DNA of 64,000 nucleotides from Canna indica (Eukaryota > Streptophyta > Magnoliopsida > Zingiberales > Cannaceae). This document shows positions 46,001 to 56,559 of the stretch, piece after piece (position 1 is the first letter of the stretch; every line of letters begins with the position of its first letter). The translations under genes were made by a program, and so were the position numbers. Where the stretch lies: contig CP136896.1 in assembly GCA_034359265.1 (NCBI GenBank), forward strand, positions 11,315,501 through 11,379,500, read 5' to 3'. The notes under the pieces are model-generated. The model had not been told where the DNA came from. It ran no database searches and saw nothing but the letters and a program-made list of their open reading frames with translations.

Positions 46001-46251
46001 TGCTTAGATAGACCTCTCTTGCCCTTTTTGATTGATGTCAAAAGGGGGAGAAGAGTATAAGTAAAAAGGGGAGAAGTGTATAAGAAAATAAGGAGAAAAC
46101 TATAGATAAAGGGGAGGAAAATATAAGAAATCCTTGCATATAGATAGGGGGAGTTTATCTTATAGATATGCATGTTGATAGGGGGAGAAATCCCTTAGTT
46201 GATATCCTATATGCTTTAATGATATATTTTCTTATGGATGTTTGTCATCAT
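43052..46251 (+). repeat. Non-coding interior of the LTR element with diverged ~500-bp tandem units
   Basis: No protein domain in any frame over 3.2 kb. 43471-43960 and 43967-44460 share many motifs at an offset of about 500 bp (CTATCTAGCTTAGGTTAA against CTATCTAGCATAGGTTAA; CCCTATACTCATGA against TCTCTATACTCATGA; TTTCTCATGAGTAGG against TTTCATGAGTAGG). TTGACC-AAGTCAACAA palindromic motifs recur near 44489, 44658 and 45541. The last part (46045-46180) has AGGGGGAG runs. It occupies the place of pol. Confidence 0.7.
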
Positions 46252-46265
46252 CAAAAAGGGAGAGA
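46252..46265 (+). promoter_or_regulatory. Polypurine tract
   Basis: AAAAAGGGAGAGA directly before the 3' LTR, the usual start site of plus-strand DNA synthesis. Confidence 0.85.
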
Positions 46266-46266
46266 T

Positions 46267-48035
46267 TGTTGGCTTTAGGTTTTCAACCTTAGTCTTAATC
46301 TCGGTTTTGATGGTTTTGATGATAACAAACATGAGACTAATGATTTCATTGAGAATATCTTTTAGGTTCCATATCGGTTAGTGCGCGATGTCTGCGAACG
46401 AAGAAATCGGATAAATCGACAAGGATGCTCGTCGACGCTCGGGAATCTTCAAGAAAGGGAGTTTAGGTTTAGGGTGTCTAGAAATTAATGTAATCCTCAT
46501 GATGATGCATAAGAAATCCAAAAATCTATCCCAAACCCCAAACTATGAAATTTCGGAACTGCCCTGAAATTCACTAAGACTAGGGAGCTCCTTGGAGGGC
46601 TATATGATCCAAACCTTTTCTTGAAATAAAAAATGGTGGTAATTGTTCCTTGGGTCAAAACTAGATAACGATGTATTTTTTAGGATATTTTAGAAGCCTT
46701 TAGCATATCCTTATTTGATCCAAAAGATTAGGAAATTTCCGTTTTATACTAGATCCCAAGAACTAGATTTTGATCTTTAGGGGTTTTGATTTTTTAGATA
46801 TTTTTATTGAACTCAAATGGGGTATAATCCTTATATAACATTTATATTTTAAAGTTAAATAACTATAAAGTTATTTAACTTAAAATTAATAATTATTATA
46901 TAAGTAGATGTAGTGGTGAAAACAGAACCAGAAGAACCAGGCAGAACATAAGCTGTCTGCCTTCTTCAGCTCAGGTTCGGTTGACCGACCGAACCCTACA
47001 ATGGGCAGTAGGCTTGGCGGTCGATCGACCTGCGTATAAACCTAAGACGCAATCGCATCGGTCGACCGATGGGTCGATCGAAGATCGTGGATCGCGTGAT
47101 TTGCGTCTGACGGTCGACCAGTCGATCGACCGACCAGAGAGTAAAAGGAGTGGTCGATGCTGGCGGTCGAACGATCGGTTGGTCGACCATTCGATCAGCG
47201 GCCTGTAATAGATAGTTTTCTATCCGTTGAACAGCCGTTTCTTCAATAGGGTATAAATATACCCTCATATGATTCTTTTAATCTTCTTCCTACACTCCTA
47301 CAGATTTCTTGAGCCATTAAAAGGAATATTTGAGCCTTCCAAAAGATTGATTGAAGCGCGCCCTGTTCTTCATCGAGTTCTTCTTCAAGCGTCGTCTGCT
47401 TCCTCAAGTCGGGATTCAATTCAAGTTCAACGACTTGGCCGAGTTGGAGGTTTTAAGGCTTGGAAAAGAGTAGATAATTTTATTTTACTTTAAGATCTTT
47501 TCCATTGTAATTTTAACTGTTATTCGAAATTATTTTTTATTTGTGCGTGTGAAGACTAGGTGTTTGGTCTTGTTGTGTGAAGTGGTTTCCTTGTTGTGAA
47601 GGAGTAAAGCCACTTGTGTAAACTTAGTGTTTACTAGGATTAGTTTAATTGTTCCTTAGGGTTGAGGTGGAAGAGGGCTATCGATAAGAAGGCTGAGACT
47701 TCCGGGTGTGGAAGTACCTTAGGTCGAGAGTGCGTCTCTTCAAGTGAAAAGTCCTCTTTATAAGGGAAACGTAAATTAATCTAGTAAAACTAGTTTGGAA
47801 ATCCTAAACGGGGTGCTTAGGTAGTGGAGTAGGCATTGGGGCCGATCCACTATAAATACCCGTGTTTGCATTGTTTTAAATTGTGTGTGCTTAATTGTTT
47901 ATATCGCTTTCGCATCCTATCGTAAAATTGCAAATTGCCTAAACTAATTAAGTAAATGATTAAAATTGGAATTTAGGCTAATAGATTTCATAAACACACT
48001 ATTCACCCCCCTCTAGTGTCGCCATTTCGCCCACA
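46267..48035 (+). repeat. 3' LTR (1769 bp)
   Basis: Matches the 5' LTR along its whole length, with scattered substitutions and one extra ~83-bp block near 47035-47125 rich in GGTCGACC and TCGATCGA palindromes. Confidence 0.93.
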
Positions 48036-48040
48036 CAAAG

Positions 48041-48680
48041 GGCCATTAGTGATATAAGTAATTAGCCACGGCCAGAAGCGACCGTCGCTTATTAATTGAT
48101 GGCGCGAAAATAAAAAACACGTCATCTATGGCTGAGAGAGGGCTACGCGATCGTTGCTGATACTATTATTAGTTGTCCACGATTTACCAACGCCCGAGGG
48201 GCCGTCGGTGAAAAACCTTTTTATTTGCGTTCGCGCCCGACCCTTCCTCTTTTCCCGTTCTCTTCTCTCCCCGCCGCTGCTGACCCTTCTCGCCGTCGAG
48301 ACGCCTCCCTCACCCTCGCCCGTGCCACCGCTTGCTCCCTCGCCCTCACCGTCGATCCCTCTCCCCTCTCCGCCGCCACCAAGTGAGTTCGATCCCCTCT
48401 CCCCTCTCCAGGCCGACGCCGTCCAATATTTTTGTTTTATTTTTTAAAAAATTAGATTAATTAGTTTTTAATTATATTTAATTACTGTTAATTACTATAA
48501 TCAATTAATGCTAGGGTTAATTTTAGATTTAATTAGTAAATTACTGTTAATTTTTTTTAAAATTAGATTAATTAGTTTTTAATTAGATTTAATTACTATT
48601 AATTACTGTTAATTGTTTGTTAATTAGATTTAATTAGGGTAGAATAAATGTTAGGGTTAATTTTAGTTGGGTGTAATTAC
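48041..48680 (+). other. CACTA-B leader region
   Basis: The rest of B's 5' subterminal repeats (GCCACGGCC, ACCGTCGC motifs, to about 48205), a CT/CG-rich stretch (48230-48420) like the family-A leader, then AT-rich DNA. No gene start was seen. Confidence 0.65.
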
Positions 48681-48685
48681 ATTTC

Positions 48686-48903
48686 TGAAATCGTCCATTT
48701 TGGACTCGCGGCCAAATCGTCCACGGTGGACTCGCACCGGAATCGTCCACAATGTATGGACTCGCATGCGCCGAAATCGGCCACTTTGGACTCGCGGCCA
48801 AATCGTCCACGGTGGACTCACGCCGGAATCGTGCACAATGGATGGACTCGCGCCGGAATCGTCCACTTTGAACTCGCGCGAAATCGTCTGCTGTGGACTC
48901 ACA
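48686..48903 (+). repeat. CACTA-B leader minisatellite, about eight units
   Basis: Units of 24-33 bp on the pattern GGACTCGCGCCGGAATCGTC with CAC. Units 1-3 and 4-6 form a larger ~94-bp duplication. Family A has three units at the same place. Confidence 0.82.
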
Positions 48904-49094
48904 TCGACATCTATAAATTTAGAAAAAAATCAAGACGATTAGATATGTTTCACGTATGCATCGACGAGTCAAGTTTTAATTTAGCAAAACCATAGATCCG
49001 TTCGGGGGTTGTATGTTCGTGTAAACAAAGTAAATGATCTTTTATACGACGTACAACCTTTGAATTGTCCCTAATTAGACAATTTAGGAACATA

Positions 49095-49279
49095 GTTATT
49101 TATATTGCACTTAGTTTATTTATTTTATTCATTATTCATTTTTAAATTTTGGCTTGTATCTCCCTTGAATTTTGGCTTTTTAAATTTATAATGCGTATTT
49201 GGAGAACTGTAGGGAGATGTTGCCGAAATTTAGAATGAAGTTAATGACTAAAAGAAATTCTAAGTGCAATATAAATAAC
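49095..49279. repeat. Decayed foldback in the CACTA-B leader
   Basis: Outer ends GTTATTTATATTGCACTTAG and the mirror CTAAGTGCAATATAAATAAC still pair well. The inner arms keep GGAGAACTGTAGGGAGAT on the right, but the left arm has diverged. Same position before the transposase as in family A. Confidence 0.75.
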
Positions 49280-49349
49280 ATGAATCCCGAATGGAATAAG
49301 ACCATCCCACCTAAAGACATTACCTAAAGATATTGTCAACTTTTTGACA

Positions 49350-52300
49350 GAACATATCGAGCGATCATAGTTGGATGTACCGACGAATTCATCGTGGAGC
49401 TATAACGGACGAATTTTGAGTAGGCGTAACTTACTTTTTAAATTTCGCCTACTCGAATAAAAAATTCCTTAGTGGTGATAAAATCCGATGTCCGTGCCTG
49501 AAATACTCGAACATAAGATTTAAATGATAATGTTGAGTCAGTTATTGAGACAGTAGTGCCACCAAATACTATGACAGTTGAAGTCATTGAAGAACAACCT
49601 GCGATACAGATTGAATTGTCGAATAAGGAGGCTGTAGAATTTTACGAGATGTTGAAAGCTGTCGATGAACCTTTGTATGAGAATTATCCTAATTATACAA
49701 GATTTTCAGCAATGACGCAACTCCTGAACATCAAGTCCGATTATAATATCAGCGGGGTTGCGTTTGATCGGATTGTATGCTTTATCAATGGTATGCTACG
49801 TCCAAATAACAAGTTTGAGCCAACTTTTTATAAGACAAAAAAGTTGATGAGGAAATTAGAGCTTGGGTACGAAAAGATACACACGCCCCCAAATAACTGC
49901 ATTTTATATTATAAAGAAAATGCATAGTTGGAGCAATGCCCAGTATGTGAACTTCCTCGTTACAAGGAGAAGAAATCGGTCTGACAAAAAAATATCACCT
50001 TTAAGGTGCTTCGGTATTTTCCACTGACACCGAGGCTTCAAAGATTATTCATTTCGGAAAAGACCGCCCCCTATATGAGTTGGCATGCAAGCAGTCGCGA
50101 TGATACAATAATGACTCATCCATCCGACAGTGAAGTATGGAAACATTTGGATAGACGATATCCTTTATTTGCTAGAGATACTAGAAATATCAGGTTGGGA
50201 TTGCACACGGATGGTTTTAATCTGTTTGGTAATTCGGCAACTCTGTATACAGTATGGCCAGTGTTGTTAACAGTTTATAATTTGCCGCACTCAATGTGTA
50301 TGAAAGATGAATTTATCTATCTTTTGATGATTATTCCTAGGGCTGGCAACAGGTCGGATACGGTGCAGATACTAGATTATCCGTATCCGCATCGCATCCC
50401 ATATCCGTACATCCGTATCCACACCGTATCTGCCACGGATATAAATATGGATATCCATATTCGCACTGCTTCAAATGCGGATATCCGCACCGCATCCGTA
50501 TCCGCACCGTTTTTAATAAAAAAATATTAAAAATAATATATTTCATTAAAAAATTAAAAAATTACCAATCCATTGATCCCAAACAAGTATATAATATACT
50601 TTAAAATTCATCTTGACATGAAATTATTATAAAGCCCTTATATATATTAATAACTTATATAGGCAAAATAGTAATTTAAAGATGCAGATAGGCGGTGCGG
50701 ATCCATAGTCATATCCGTATCCGCACCATATCCGCGCGAAAATAAATTTTCTAAATCTGTATCCATATTCATATCCATTTTTACTTGCGGACATGGATCA
50801 GATACGGTGCAGATGCGGTTTTTAGTTAGCGGATGCGGGTAAAATTACCACCCATAATTATTCCGGGTCCTAGGGGTCCTCGCAAAGAAATTGGCATGTT
50901 TCTACGACCCCTAATTGATAAACCAAAAATATTGTGGGTTGAGGGAGCTGTCACTTAGGATTGTCGCCGGAAGCAAAATTTCACTTTACGAGCTGCTATA
51001 TTATGGACAATCAATGATTTCCCGGTATGGCATGTTGTCTGGTTGGAGCACGCATGGCCAACCCTCTTGCTCGCATTGCATGGAACACTCAAAATCCTTC
51101 AGTCTTGAGAACGGTCGGAAAATTTCCTTCTTCGATTGTCATCGCCGGTTCCTACCGTCTAACCATCAGTATCGAAGGAATCGTGACAAATTTACCAAGG
51201 GTAGAATTGAAAGAGATGAGCCACCACTGATGTTGTCTAGTGAACAGATGTTAGAACGTGTTCAATTTCAATTCTTCCAAGGATTACTTTCAGTCGGAAT
51301 GTAAGAATTTCAAGCTTTGGTCAAACACATAATTGTGTGAAAAAAGTATCTTTTGGGAATTGCCGTATTGGAGTTCATTACTGATTCGACATAATTTGGA
51401 CGTCATAAGCATTGAAAAAAATGTGTTTGATAATATTTTTAACATTGTGATGGATATTTTCGGCAAAACTAAAGATAATGTGAAGGCCCAACATGATGTA
51501 AAAATACTTTGTAAGAGGTCTGAGTTAGAGTTGCAAGAGGTCAACGTACAACTTCATAAGCCAAAGGCGTCGTATGTGTTAAATAAACAACAGATGAAAG
51601 ATGTGTATTAATGGATCAAAGAACTCAGATTACCCGATGGATATGCCTCAAACTTATCTCTATGTGTAAACGTCGATGAATGCAAAATATCGGGGATGAA
51701 GAGCCACGATTGTCATGTATTCATGCAGAGATTGCTTCCGGTCGCGTTTCGAGATCATCTACATGATAAGATTTGGGGTCCATTGACAGAATTAAGTATG
51801 TTTTTCAGAAACATTTGTGCAAATGTACTTCGAGTTGAAGATATGTCAGTACTTGAAAATAATATTGTTGAAATCATATGCAAGGTGGAGCAGTTTTTCC
51901 CTACTGTATTTTTTGACTCAATGGAGTATCTACCGATACGCTTGGCATATGAGGCACGAGTTGGTGGCCCTGTTCAATATCGGTGGATGTACTTATTTGA
52001 GAGATACATGAATCGTCTGAAGAAAAAAAGTAAAAAACACTGCGACAATTGAAGGTTCCATATCAAAAGCATATATAATTCAAAAAATTTCAATATTCTG
52101 GTCATTTTATTTTGAATCAACCATCAAGACAGGACTTAATCGTCTTCCACGGAACGACGACGGGGGAGCTCGACCATCAGATGGTTGTTTAAATATCTTT
52201 TGTTACCTCAGTCGTGCTTTGGGTTCTCGTCCGTCTCAATTCTTAAACGACAAAGAATATCATTTGGCCTACTTGTACGTTTTACTAAACTGTCCAGAGA

Positions 52301-53157
52301 TTGAAAAGTTCATTGAAATATTTGACATTGAGATGGTGACAAAATACTCAATTTACAGCGATGAGGAATTAGAAAAATTGCGGAATTATGAGTTCCTTAA
52401 TTGGTTTCAAGCTTACAGCATAGAACACAAAGGCAAAATAGATAACCAAATCTTTGAGTTTGCTAGCAGACCGGCACGACTTGTACAGTATTATAACAGT
52501 TATTATGTTAATGGATATAAATTTCACACACTTTAATATTCATCTACAAAAAAGACTATGAATGCCGGGGTGTGCGTCAAAGGGGCAACGTATGCTGAAT
52601 GTGATGTTGACATTTACAGACTATTGGAAGAAGTCATAGAATTGTAATTTTTTGGATGTAAATCAGTTGCTCTTTTTAAATGTCATTGGTTCGATACAAG
52701 CGGTAGGGGCATGAGAGTTCATCCAAATTATAAACAACTAGTCGAGGTCAATTACAAATCAAAATTAGCTTCAAATGAGCCATTTATATTGGCATCTCAA
52801 GGTGAACAAGTATATTATATGCAGTATCTGTCTCGAAAGAAAGATAGGGCAGATTGGCATGTAGTCTATAAGACTAAAGCCAGAGGAAAAATTGACCCGG
52901 TAGTTGGAGAGAATAAGCCGGCAGATGACTTCTATCAAGAAGAGGATCCTTCCGAAGTGGAACGAGTTAGTCCAATACTCGAGGATGATGACACAGAGTT
53001 AGTTCAATTGGAAATAGAATACGTTGATGACGATGAAAATGAAGTTGAGGAAGGACAGAATGATGATGAGGGAGAAGAAGAAGAATTTCAAGATTCCGAT
53101 ACAGAAAAACAAGAAGCAGAGTATTACACGGATGATGATAATGACAATGAAGAATAA
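49350..53157 (+). pseudogene. CACTA-B transposase (TNP2-like), heavily mutated, split by a hAT element
   Basis: The ATG has become ATA near 49354, and the N-terminal domain is followed by a gap of about 240 bp (YSNIRFK runs into the DNVES region). The core is readable in pieces: ELSNKEAVEFYEMLKAVDEP, YEKIHTPPNNCILYYKEN, RYFPLTPRLQRLFISEKTAP, LHTDGFNLFGNS, VLLTVYNLPHSMCMKDEF, then a 519-bp hAT at 50338. After it come GMLSGWSTHGQPSCSHCMEH, WELPYWSSLLIRHNLDV, SHDCHVFMQRLLPVAF, EARVGGPVQYRWMYLF, the DUF4216 region (RGMRVHPNYKQLVEVNYKSK) and an acidic tail, with the stop at 53155-53157. At least eight stops and several frameshifts make it non-functional. Confidence 0.9.
50338..50856. mobile_element. 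hAT non-autonomous element inside the CACTA-B transposase gene
   Basis: TIRs TAGGGCTGGCAAC and the mirror ATTACCACCCATA (imperfect), TSD ATTATTCC exact at 50330-50337 and 50857-50864. The ends are rich in GGATACGGTGCGGAT and ATCCGTATCCGCA motifs in inverted arrangement. Length 519 bp. The transposase reading continues across the two flanks. Confidence 0.93.
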
Positions 53158-53243
53158 TTGTAAATGTGAAGTATATATTCAATTATTAAATATATATATT
53201 AATCTACTAAGTATTGATCGGTAATAATAATTTTTTTTTGCAG

Positions 53244-54293
53244 GCTCATTATGAATGCCGGAGGACCATACCACTTTTGCTGAGGCTGCATGGGAGCGTG
53301 TTGCCCGCGCTCGCTATAACGGGCTGCTTCAGCGGGCCCGTCAGATGAGACGACTGAGGGCCACACAGATAGGGCAGACTTGGGGACACACCCCCGAGTG
53401 GATTCCTGGCCCTGTGTGGGACCAGCTCGTTAAACGGTGGGCCACGCCTGAGTGGTAGGAGGTCTCCCGGACTACGTCGAGAAACCACATGTTTGGGGGG
53501 ACGGCACGGGCGCGCGCCACACTGGTGGCTCCCATATCTTTTGTTGTTCATGAGCGTCGTATGGTATGTATAATTTAATTATTTTTAATTAAATTATATA
53601 TTGTGTATAATGATATTAATGTATTTATTTTCTAATGTAAGACGCGCGTTGCGGAGGACGGCACCGTCCAACGCCCATCGATGATGGAGGTGTTTAAGTG
53701 CACTCACCGTCGTCGACGAGGAGCGGGGGACTACGTTGATAGCAGAGTCTCGATCATAATGGTAAGTATTTATGTTTATTTGATTTACACAATTTTTATT
53801 TATAGTTTATATATATTTAAAATATCAACACGTGTATGAAACATACACGAGGATTGTGATCGAGCGTGGAGGCACACCGGATGAGTTCGACGTAGGAGCT
53901 TGGGTGGAGGCCAAAGGTGGCTGGGAGCACGGTCGGGTTTATGGATTTGCAAACAGTGGTCATGCACGCGCCGTGCTCGGGCCACTTGGGGAACCAACCC
54001 CTCTGGCTGTGGGTGAGTGGCCTTCGATATCCCGGGCACAGGACCAGAGTCGGATAGCGGCCTTGGAGTCGGAGCTCACCCAGCAGAGACAGACGATGAA
54101 GGAGCAGAGGCTAGTGATGGAGGAGCATAGACAGATGAATGAAGAGTTGAGACAGACGATGCAAAACATGCAGGCACTCCTCACTTAGATTGCATCTCAC
54201 TCTGGCCTTCTACCGATGATGTCGCAGTCGTCGTCGTCCTCGACCCAATCGATACTCCCGACCCAGTCGCTGTCGACTCCACCGCAGCCGTGA
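53244..54293 (+). pseudogene. CACTA-B second gene (tnpA-like) remnant, exons 3-5
   Basis: Exons 1 and 2 are absent: the transposase stop is followed after 87 bp by exon 3 (53244-53573). One base is missing near 53258, then EDHTTFAEAAWERVARARYN and WGHTPEWIPGPVWDQL follow, and a TAG replaces Gln after PEW near 53456. Exon 4 is 53642-53761. Exon 5 starts near 53838, where the acceptor AG is now AT. Its frame encodes ARAVLGPLGEPTP and a coiled segment with Gln/Met repeats (QRQTMKEQRLVMEEHRQMNE), with a stop at 54186-54188 and the expected end at 54291-54293. Not functional. Confidence 0.82.
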
Positions 54294-54564
54294 GATTTTG
54301 GTTTATTGTATTTTATTTATATTTTGATACTTGTTTGCATACTGATAGTTGTTTATATACTCATGGTTGTATATATATGATATTTTGATAATTGTTTGCC
54401 TCTGGTTTGAGGCTTAGATTGATGATATTTATGTCAAACTTGTATGTTTGGTTTCAAATGCATGTGTATGATGTTTTTTTATTGTAATATGTCATTGAAA
54501 ATAGTTTATAATCTATAAATATCATTGTATATAGGAATTTACAAAAAAAAAATTCAGTTACAGG

Positions 54565-54935
54565 ATATACCTTCAGCCACGGCTTAGTGACGGTCGACCG
54601 TCACTAAGCCGTGGCTGAAAGTTTATCGTAAATGATTGATGGCCCGGGCAGCACCAAATATCACAGTTGCTAATAGTATCATCGACGGCCGAAGCCGTGG
54701 CTGATATGTTTGTATCAGTGACAGCCGCCTACAGCCGTCACTGCTGTGTTTGAATCAACGACAGCACCCGTGGCCGTCGCTGATGATTACTTGTGATGGT
54801 TGGGAGAGACCGTCATAACTTATCTGAGATGCGCACATTAGTGATGATATTTTGCCACGGCTTACGCCGTCCGTGATAGTTGTCACCGACGGTTCATCCA
54901 CGGCTTGAGCCGTCGGTGATGTCGATAATTCTAGT
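54565..54935 (+). repeat. CACTA-B 3' subterminal block with a 48-bp perfect palindrome
   Basis: 54572-54619 is a perfect palindrome (TTCAGCCACGGCTTAGTGAC, then GGTC/GACC at the centre, then its mirror). It stands at the inner edge, as do the family-A hairpins. Further CCACGGC/GCCGTGG and GACGG/CCGTC motifs follow up to the terminus. Confidence 0.88.
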
Positions 54936-55259
54936 AGTGTCTAAAGCCTGGACGAGATCAGATGCTAAGCACATGCAAAGGGCTCGACAGACATGAAGAG
55001 GTCGACACACTATTAGAGCTCGGCACAAAGCTCTTAGACTCCGACCAAGCTCGGGGGTTGTGGATTGGACTAGCTCTTTGGGCCCGGTCACACCATTCCC
55101 GGAAGCACCCATACTCATGAACCAAACTCAGATCGGACCAACCACAACTTATCCTGATGGCTCCACCCGGCCAAACAAAGATTTCAACATCCTACATTTA
55201 ACACCAGAGATTCGACCCATTCATGACATATCCCTCAGAATTCTGTGAGATATCCTTGC

Positions 55260-55440
55260 TGAACATTCAGACCTGCCTGATAAAACAGATATGACACACA
55301 AATAAGGTATACTCTCTATTCCAATTTCATACTCATCATTTGAAATTCTTTCTCACTAGAACGTCAGAGTGTCTTTGTAGGTCACCACCGGAGCCACGCT
55401 GAACCAGGAGACGTGGAGGTTTGCAGCACCCCCGAGTTCG
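55260..55440 (+). repeat. Probable Gypsy LTR fragment
   Basis: Resembles 21430-21570: CTATTCCAATTT, then GAACGTCAGAGTGTCTTT and GTAGGTCACC. Tat-type LTRs end with such a stretch. No partner LTR or coding parts. Confidence 0.35.
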
Positions 55441-55633
55441 AGCGAGAACATTATAATTATTGTATAACTTACCAATGAAAAACAAGTTTAACTGCATGTC
55501 TAGAACATGTTTCACACGTTTGAGAATTAATATGGTAACATTTGAAGTCTCCAAGCTAACCTCTCTAACACTAGCATATTTTACAATATGCCGATACCTC
55601 CCTGAGCCATTTTCAAATCACCAAAGTCACTAG

Positions 55634-55815
55634 TAGGGATGACAATTTTATCCACATCCGTCAACTAAAAACCACATCCACACTGTATATGATTCACATC
55701 CGCAAATAAAAACAGATATGGATGAGGATATGGATTTAAAAAATTTCAATCCACGCAGATGCGATGTAGATACGAATATGGATACAAATCCACACCGTAT
55801 TCACACCACATATCC
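55634..55815. mobile_element. Truncated hAT element related to 50338-50856
   Basis: Starts TAGGGATGACAATTTTATCC and has the same ATCCACATCCG/GGATATGGA motifs. The far terminus and a TSD were not found. Confidence 0.45.
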
Positions 55816-55949
55816 TCATTTAGAATTTACCAATTTTCCCATATATATGTTACTTAATATATATTATATAGGTATATATATTCACAACCCTAATAAGTTA
55901 CTTAATATAATAAGTTTTCGTTGTTCACCCCAATACAAATAGTACCACA

Positions 55950-56170
55950 AACAACCTCGCTTTGATACTAGTCAAAGAGAAAGAATACCAACTAACAATT
56001 CAAACACCAATTATAATCGCAAGGGAAACAATAAATCTTCCCACTTGTGAGAACCCATTAAGAAACAACCAATTAAACAAATGATAGCACATTGAAGCAT
56101 ATGAATATCAAGAACACCAAACTTAACATGGAAAACCCCCTCTCAATGTAATAGAGTAAAAAATTACAAT
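55950..56170 (-). repeat. Possible LTR edge with PBS, minus strand
   Basis: CGCTTTGATACTAG near 55958 is close to the complement of the tRNA-iMet PBS, and CCAAACTTAACATGGAAAAC near 56117 resembles a Copia LTR interior read backwards. No coding parts are attached. Confidence 0.3.
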
Positions 56171-56559
56171 ATGGTAAAAGCTACAACATCACAAAAAAAA
56201 AGTATAAAGGAGTATTTTTAGTCATAAGCATTAGATGCATATAATTAACTCTTTCACAACATCAAATGATCATCCACAAGGGTCCAAAATCATTAATAAG
56301 AAGAAAACAACAAAGAAGAGTAACTTTGCAAATCATTGCGAATTTTGCAAACATCCAAGCTTTGAGCTTGGTTGCCAATTGGCCTCGAGTAACTTTCCCA
56401 TGAATCATTAAAAAATGCATTTTGTGAAAGGCGAATCTACCTCAAGCAAAAAAAAGAACTAAAGAAGACTTGTATTGATCAAAAGAAGCTTTGATATTAC
56501 AAGTGAGGGTCAAATGGAGGAGAGGGAATGCAAAGAATATACAAGTAATAAACAAACAT

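Larger units (their letters stand above)
32859..48035 (+). mobile_element. Non-autonomous LTR retrotransposon (Copia-like gag, no pol), containing CACTA A3
   Basis: LTRs 32859-34544 and 46267-48035 (TG...CA), TSD CAAAG at 32854-32858 and 48036-48040, PBS at 34547, purine tract at 46252. Without A3 and its TSD copy it is 8149 bp. The only coding sequence is gag; the 3.2 kb behind it has no protease, integrase, RT or RNase H. It therefore depended on another element's enzymes. It sits 219 bp inside the left end of CACTA-B. Confidence 0.94.
32640..54939 (+). mobile_element. CACTA transposon family B, outer shell of a three-level nest
   Basis: Starts CACTACTAGAATATT at 32640 and ends ATAATTCTAGTAGTG at 54939, with TSD TCT at 32637-32639 and 54940-54942. 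Removing the LTR element (32859-48035 plus one TSD) and the hAT (50338-50856 plus one TSD) leaves about 6.6 kb, close to the 7.0 kb of A3. The gene order is the same as in family A: leader, TNP2-like transposase, tnpA-like gene, 3' subterminal block. Sequence and subterminal motifs (CCACGGC instead of CAACGGC) differ from A, and it is far more decayed, so it is an older sister family. Confidence 0.88.
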
